A stretch of 64,000 nucleotides of DNA from NCBI RefSeq assembly GCF_030209475.1, contig NZ_JARVRW010000003.1, positions 186,001-250,000 on the forward strand. Direction: 5' to 3'. The notes beneath the pieces are model-generated. The model saw only the letters and a program-made list of their open reading frames with translations. It was not told where the DNA came from and did not search any database. The position numbers and the translations under genes are program-made. Source of the stretch: Microbacterium sp. lyk4-40-TSB-66. GTDB taxonomy: Bacteria; Actinomycetota; Actinomycetes; Actinomycetales; Microbacteriaceae. Below are positions 60,190 through 64,000 of this stretch, one piece after another (position 1 is the first letter of the stretch; each line of letters starts with the position of its first letter).

Positions 60190-61092
60190 ATGGATGCTGA
60201 TAACGTCCGCGCCGACGACCTCCTGATGCTCCTGGCGGTGGCGCGCACCGGCCGCTACACCGCCGCTGCACAGCTACGCGGGGTCGACCACACCACGGTG
60301 GCGCGCCGGATCGGCGCGCTCGAGGAGGCGCTGGGCGGCCGGGTCGTCACGCAGTCCGGGCGCGGGTGGGAGCTCACGGCCCTCGGTCGGCACGCCGCCG
60401 AGACCGCCGGACGCATCGAAGCGGCCATGTCGCAGCTCGCGGCCGGGGGAGAGGAGCCCGATCCGGTGTCGGGCGTCGTCCGCATGTCGGCGACCGACGG
60501 CTTCAGCGCCTTCATCGCCGCCCCCGCCATCGCGCGTCTGCGCGAGCGGCATCCGGATCTGTCCGTCGAGATCGTCGCCGCCCAGCGGCGCGCCTCGCTG
60601 CACCGGCCGGGGCTCGACCTCGAGGTGGTGGTGGGGGAGCCGCAGACCACCCGCGGGTCGAGCGTCGAACTGGGCTCGTACACGCTCGGCATGTACGCCT
60701 CACGCGCGTACCTGTCGACGCACGGGAGCCCGCGCGACATGGAGGAGTTGCAGCGCCACCGACTCGTCTACTTCGTCGACGCAATGCTGCAGGTGGAGGC
60801 GCTCGACCTTCCGCGCCGCGTCGTACCGCAGATGCGCGACGGGGTCACCTCGACGAACGTGCTCGTGCAGGTCGAGGCGACCCGCGCCGGCGCCGGGATC
60901 GGAATGCTGCCCTGCTTCGCCGCCGACCGTCATGACGACCTCGTGCGCCTGCTGCCCGCGGTCGTCAGTGAGCGGCTGCCGTACTGGATGGTCGTGCGCG
61001 CCGACTCGCTGCGCATCCCGGCGGTGGTCGCCCTGGCGGAGGCGCTGCGCGAACAGACGGCGCGATCGCAGGGAATGCTCGACGGCGTGTGA
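60190..61092 (+). CDS. LysR-family transcriptional regulator
   Basis: A 300-residue LysR regulator. The helix-turn-helix is at residues ~5-65 (RADDLLMLLAVARTGRYTAA, AQLRGVDHTTVARRIGALEE). The rest is a periplasmic-binding-like sensor domain, here with GVVRMSATDGFSAFIAAPAI, and RAGAGIGMLPCFAADRHDDL near the end. It is divergent from the MHS transporter-SDR pair, the classical setting for a regulator of a catabolic operon, so the inducer may be their substrate. The ATG is preferred to a TTG 30 bases earlier because it begins at the family's usual position and leaves the palindrome outside the gene. Confidence 0.9.
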   Translation: MDADNVRADDLLMLLAVARTGRYTAAAQLRGVDHTTVARRIGALEEALGGRVVTQSGRGWELTALGRHAAETAGRIEAAMSQLAAGGEEPDPVSGVVRMSATDGFSAFIAAPAIARLRERHPDLSVEIVAAQRRASLHRPGLDLEVVVGEPQTTRGSSVELGSYTLGMYASRAYLSTHGSPRDMEELQRHRLVYFVDAMLQVEALDLPRRVVPQMRDGVTSTNVLVQVEATRAGAGIGMLPCFAADRHDDLVRLLPAVVSERLPYWMVVRADSLRIPAVVALAEALREQTARSQGMLDGV

Positions 61093-61132
61093 CGCGGGCG
61101 CCCCGGCACGAAGGGGACGGAGTCGACGCGGG

Positions 61133-61714
61133 TCAGCCCAGGTCGCGCGCGATCGCGATGGTGCGGCTGAGCGTGCCGCCGGCACCCTGCACCGTGAGGG
61201 TGAACACCTGATCCGCGTCGCTGCACGCGTACAGCAGGTCGGCGTACCCCTCGGCGGTCGTCTCGACCTCGGCGGTGGGCTGCACCGAGGCATCGCTCGT
61301 CGCGATGCCGATCCAGGCGCGATCGGCGCCCTCGCTGGTCCACGAGAACGTCAGCGGCACGGTGCTGTCGCGGTCGTCGGGGCACTCGGCGACCGTCGGC
61401 GAGACGGAGAAACCCGCGATCACGGGGGCATTCTCAGAAGCCGGCGGGGGAGTGGATGCCGCGGACGCGGGCGTCGATGCGCCCGCGCTCGATGCGACGG
61501 TCGGGGTCGCCGGGACCGATGCCGGTGCGGCCGGCGCGGGCTGCGCGTCGGGGCTGGAGGGGATCGCCGCCGCGACCGCCCAAATGGCCAGCGCGACCCC
61601 GCCGAGCGCCAGGGCCGAGCCGATGGCGATCGCCGCCCGGCGGCGCGAGCGAGGGGAGGTCGGCTCGGGAGCCGTGGCATCCGGGGTCTGGGGGGGATCT
61701 ACGGGGTGGGTCAT
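61133..61714 (-). CDS. Membrane-anchored extracellular protein, unknown function
   Basis: A 193-residue protein. A Pro/Thr/Ser-rich cytoplasmic start and an arginine cluster (SPRSRRRAAIAIG) precede one membrane helix (SALALGGVALAIWAVAAAI). A long Ala/Ser/Pro-rich linker follows, then a ~95-residue beta-sandwich-like domain: VIAGFSVSPTVAEC, VPLTFSWTSEGADRAWIGIA and FTLTVQGAGGTLSRTIAIAR with two Cys that may form a disulfide. The domain resembles short Ig-like surface modules; no catalytic motif is seen. A strong hairpin lies between it and the carboxypeptidase gene upstream, so it may have its own promoter. Confidence 0.72.
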   Translation of the reverse strand: MTHPVDPPQTPDATAPEPTSPRSRRRAAIAIGSALALGGVALAIWAVAAAIPSSPDAQPAPAAPASVPATPTVASSAGASTPASAASTPPPASENAPVIAGFSVSPTVAECPDDRDSTVPLTFSWTSEGADRAWIGIATSDASVQPTAEVETTAEGYADLLYACSDADQVFTLTVQGAGGTLSRTIAIARDLG

Positions 61715-61738
61715 GGGTGGAGCTCCAGGGTCGGGACT

Positions 61739-61766
61739 CCGGGGAGGGGCGGGTGCCCCTCCCCGG
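61739..61766 (-). terminator. Strong GC-rich hairpin after the carboxypeptidase gene
   Basis: CCGGGGAGGGGC (61739-61750) and GCCCCTCCCCGG (61755-61766) form a perfect 12-bp stem with a 4-base loop, eight bases past the stop of the M14 gene. No T-run is present. Confidence 0.7.
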
Positions 61767-61773
61767 AGCGGTG

Positions 61774-64000
61774 TCAGCGCGTCGAACTCGTCGAGCGCAC
61801 GCGACCGATGACGACCAGGCCGGTACCGATCATCCCCGCTGCGAGCGCGAGCCAGCCCAGCGACGAGACGTCGGCGGCGCCGGTCTGCGCCAGCGAACCC
61901 GTCGAACCGACGGGAGCCGGAGTCGCCGATGCGGTGGGCGCGAGAGTCGGCGCGGCCGTGGGGGCCGCGGTCGGCTCCGCCGTCGGGGCGACCGTCGGCT
62001 CCGGCGTGGGCTCGAGCGTCGGGGCGACCGTGGGCTCGGGCGTCGGGGCGACCGTCGGCTCCGGGGTCGGGGCGACCGTCGGCTCGGGCGTCGGGGCGAC
62101 CGTCGGCGCCACGGTCGGTTCCGGCGTCGGAGTCGGGGTCGGTTCCACGACCACCGGCTCGTCTGCGGCCCAGAACACCGCGCGGGCGATGTCGCTGAAG
62201 GCGCCGACCGGGTGCGCGCGGAAGGTCGGCGACGTGCCGAAGACGAAGGCGCGCGTTCCGGACGGGCCCGTCAGCGAGACCGCCGACGCCTGGCCCGCGG
62301 CATCCTGAATCGACTGGCCGGGAGTGCTGCGCCAGTGGCCCGAGATGAAGGTGTCGGAGCCGGCGTAGCGTTGCTCGATCGTCACCCCGGCGGACGGGGC
62401 GGGGAACCACGCGAACGGGTACCCGAAAGCGGTGTCCTGCGGGTAGTCACCCAGCACGCCGTCGGCGGGCGTCTCGACCCGGGCGATGCCGTTCGATCCG
62501 CGCGTGCCGGTCACCGCGGTGAGCGGCGCAACGTAGGTGTTCACGAAGGCGGCACCGCCGGCGCCGCGCCCCACGACGGGCTTGCCGGCCGCGATGAACG
62601 CCGTCACCCGGTCGGCCCCTGCCTGCTGCTCGGGTGTGAAGCTGAGCCCGGTGCCGACGTAGAGGACGTCGACGGTGGAGAGGTCGACTTCACCCACGGC
62701 CAGGGCGGCGGCGGTGACCGGTACGAGTCCGGTGAAGCCGAGCTTGGTCAGGGCATCGCGGTCCCCCGCGTCGCCGACGTAGCCGATGCGCACGCTGCGC
62801 AGCTCGGTGGCGTCGGTGGCCGCCGGTTCACCGAGCTCGAAGTCGACACCGAACAGCTCCGCCGCCAGCTCGGCAGCCGCGCGGGACGCGGCTCCGGAGC
62901 CGAGCACGATGGTGCCGTCGGACTGCTGCGACAGGGGCACGCCGTAGGCCAGCAGCCCGTTGACCGCCTGCCAGTCGGCCACGCCCCGCGGCTCGAACGT
63001 CAGCGACCCGGCCCCCGCGGGAACCGAACCCGTCAGCGGTGCCTCGGTAACGGGCTCGGTCGCGGTGGTCGGCGCCGAGTCGGTCGTCTCGCCGATGCGT
63101 GCGACATCCGCACCCCAGAGCAGCGAGAGGCTCCACGCCGAGATGTCGTACATGTCGGGCACGCGGTCGGAGATGTCGGAACCGTCGGCCAGCAGTACGT
63201 TCGCGAGACCGCGGAGCGGCTGGTGCATGTCGACGTAGTACGACCCCGCCGGGTAGTCGACGCCGTCCACGCGCGCGGCGGCGGTGAGACGGTCGACCCG
63301 GATGCCGTTCACGAGCAGTTGCTGCACGAGCGTCTGCGCGTCGGAGTCCGACCGCTGACCGGGACCGATGGGAATGACGTACGCGCGCGGGAAGTCGGCG
63401 TTGTAGATGTCGGTCTCGTCCCAGATGTCCGTCCACTCCGCGGGCACGCCCGTAGCGAGGTCCTCGGGGGCGACATCGGCCGGGATCTCGCGGCTGGGCT
63501 CGCCGGCCTCGCCGCGGCGGAAGATCTCGATCTGGTTGTCGAGCAGCGCGTCGCTGTGCTCATCGACGTAGTCCACGACGGTGTCGATGACGACCTCGGC
63601 GACCTCGATGTTCACCTTCGCGCGCGCGGGCTGGTCGCCCGAGCGCCCGAGCGGCAATTCGACGGTGTTGGTGATGGCGCCCTGGTACGCCACGTACTGC
63701 GGCGCGAAGATCGGGGGCCAGTCGTCCCAGCCCGACCGCTGGTCGCGGTACGGGATGTTGATGAAGCCGGTGTTGGTCTCGGTCACGCTGTCGGTCGCCG
63801 GGTCGTAGTAGGTGTTCCCGGGGATGTTCGCCGCGGTCACGGCATCCTCGATCTCCAACGCCGTGGCGTACGCGTGCGGCACGAAGAGGTCGTACTCGTA
63901 GTTCTCACCGTGCGGGGGACCGCAGGGCTCGACCTGGAGCACGCTGGTGTAGCCGTGCAGGTCGATGAAGTACGTCGGCTGGATGACGCTCGCCAGGTCG
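61774..64000 (-). CDS. Wall-anchored M14 zinc carboxypeptidase, N-terminus outside window
   Basis: At least 742 residues; the start lies beyond the right window edge. The visible beginning contains FIDLHGYTSVLQVEPCGPPH, where His is the third zinc ligand of M14 carboxypeptidases; the HxxE pair would be outside. After the catalytic domain (YFIDLHGYT ... DEHSDALLDNQIEIFRRGE) comes a region with a RVTAFIAAGKPVVGRGAGGA strand resembling a glutamine-amidotransferase/ThuA-like fold. A Pro/Thr/Glu stalk follows with about eight APTPEPTV-type repeats. The sorting signal is LAQTG, then a hydrophobic helix and RVRSTSSTR, fitting a class E sortase. It would trim peptides or wall peptides at the cell surface. 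Confidence 0.88.
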   Translation of the reverse strand, partial: DLASVIQPTYFIDLHGYTSVLQVEPCGPPHGENYEYDLFVPHAYATALEIEDAVTAANIPGNTYYDPATDSVTETNTGFINIPYRDQRSGWDDWPPIFAPQYVAYQGAITNTVELPLGRSGDQPARAKVNIEVAEVVIDTVVDYVDEHSDALLDNQIEIFRRGEAGEPSREIPADVAPEDLATGVPAEWTDIWDETDIYNADFPRAYVIPIGPGQRSDSDAQTLVQQLLVNGIRVDRLTAAARVDGVDYPAGSYYVDMHQPLRGLANVLLADGSDISDRVPDMYDISAWSLSLLWGADVARIGETTDSAPTTATEPVTEAPLTGSVPAGAGSLTFEPRGVADWQAVNGLLAYGVPLSQQSDGTIVLGSGAASRAAAELAAELFGVDFELGEPAATDATELRSVRIGYVGDAGDRDALTKLGFTGLVPVTAAALAVGEVDLSTVDVLYVGTGLSFTPEQQAGADRVTAFIAAGKPVVGRGAGGAAFVNTYVAPLTAVTGTRGSNGIARVETPADGVLGDYPQDTAFGYPFAWFPAPSAGVTIEQRYAGSDTFISGHWRSTPGQSIQDAAGQASAVSLTGPSGTRAFVFGTSPTFRAHPVGAFSDIARAVFWAADEPVVVEPTPTPTPEPTVAPTVAPTPEPTVAPTPEPTVAPTPEPTVAPTLEPTPEPTVAPTAEPTAAPTAAPTLAPTASATPAPVGSTGSLAQTGAADVSSLGWLALAAGMIGTGLVVIGRVRSTSSTR

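Overview
The window is chromosomal DNA of a high-GC actinobacterium, most likely Microbacterium or a close Microbacteriaceae relative. The evidence is the codon bias towards G/C, the actinobacterial rpsF-ssb-rpsR-rplI block followed by dnaB, LAxTG-type cell-wall sorting signals, probable leaderless promoters, and the very frequent heptamer GGATGCC/GGCATCC. The genus is inferred from these traits, not from a marker gene search.

Layout. 1-7.3 kb: one translationally coupled operon with a peptide-type ABC importer (solute-binding protein cut by the window edge, two permeases, a double ATPase), a luciferase-like flavin monooxygenase, two CMD/AhpD-like proteins and a VOC protein. 7.3-11.3 kb: a large secreted GH32 fructanase behind a promoter with a perfect 20-bp operator palindrome. 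11.3-15.6 kb: a secreted LysM protein, an HTH-fused MntA/HepT toxin-antitoxin pair, a BBE-type flavin oxidoreductase and an Old Yellow Enzyme. 15.7-20 kb: decayed genes (reductase, WYL regulator, PhnB fragment) around two lower-GC genes, one a membrane-anchored HNH protein.

20.3-33.2 kb is a defence island: a divergent Vsr endonuclease, then five overlapping genes. These are a sacsin-like ATPase fused to an SF2 helicase, a NERD nuclease fused to an SF1 helicase, DrmA, DrmB and a C5 cytosine methyltransferase. It has the DISARM core (DrmA, DrmB, DrmMII) but no phospholipase-D DrmC. The two nuclease/helicase fusions and Vsr stand where DrmC and DrmE or DrmD would be expected. This is the best candidate for an undescribed system variant. 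The island almost lacks the host heptamer, which fits horizontal acquisition.

33.2-46.2 kb: a decayed copy of the dnaB 3' part, detoxification and redox genes (dihydrofolate-reductase-like protein, alpha/beta hydrolase, MmyB-type regulator with Bcr/CflA efflux pump, cupin, zinc alcohol dehydrogenase, FMO), remnants of MarR, FAD-oxidase and ABC genes, an intact MarR-MFS pair, a peptidase E homologue and dnaB. Upstream of dnaB lies a cluster of DnaA-box-like 9-mers.

46.8-54.7 kb sits between dnaB and rplI, which are usually adjacent. It carries two repeat-rich secreted or surface proteins (an EPV-repeat protein, and a wall-anchored protein with ten chaplin-like repeats and a collagen-like stalk), a polar amino-acid ABC importer whose binding protein is frameshifted in its signal peptide, and an array of long hairpin repeats. 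54.7-64 kb: rplI, rpsR, ssb, rpsF, an unknown membrane protein, a 3-hydroxybutyrate-dehydrogenase-like SDR with an MHS-type transporter under a divergent LysR regulator, a small anchored secreted protein, and a wall-anchored M14 carboxypeptidase that runs off the window.
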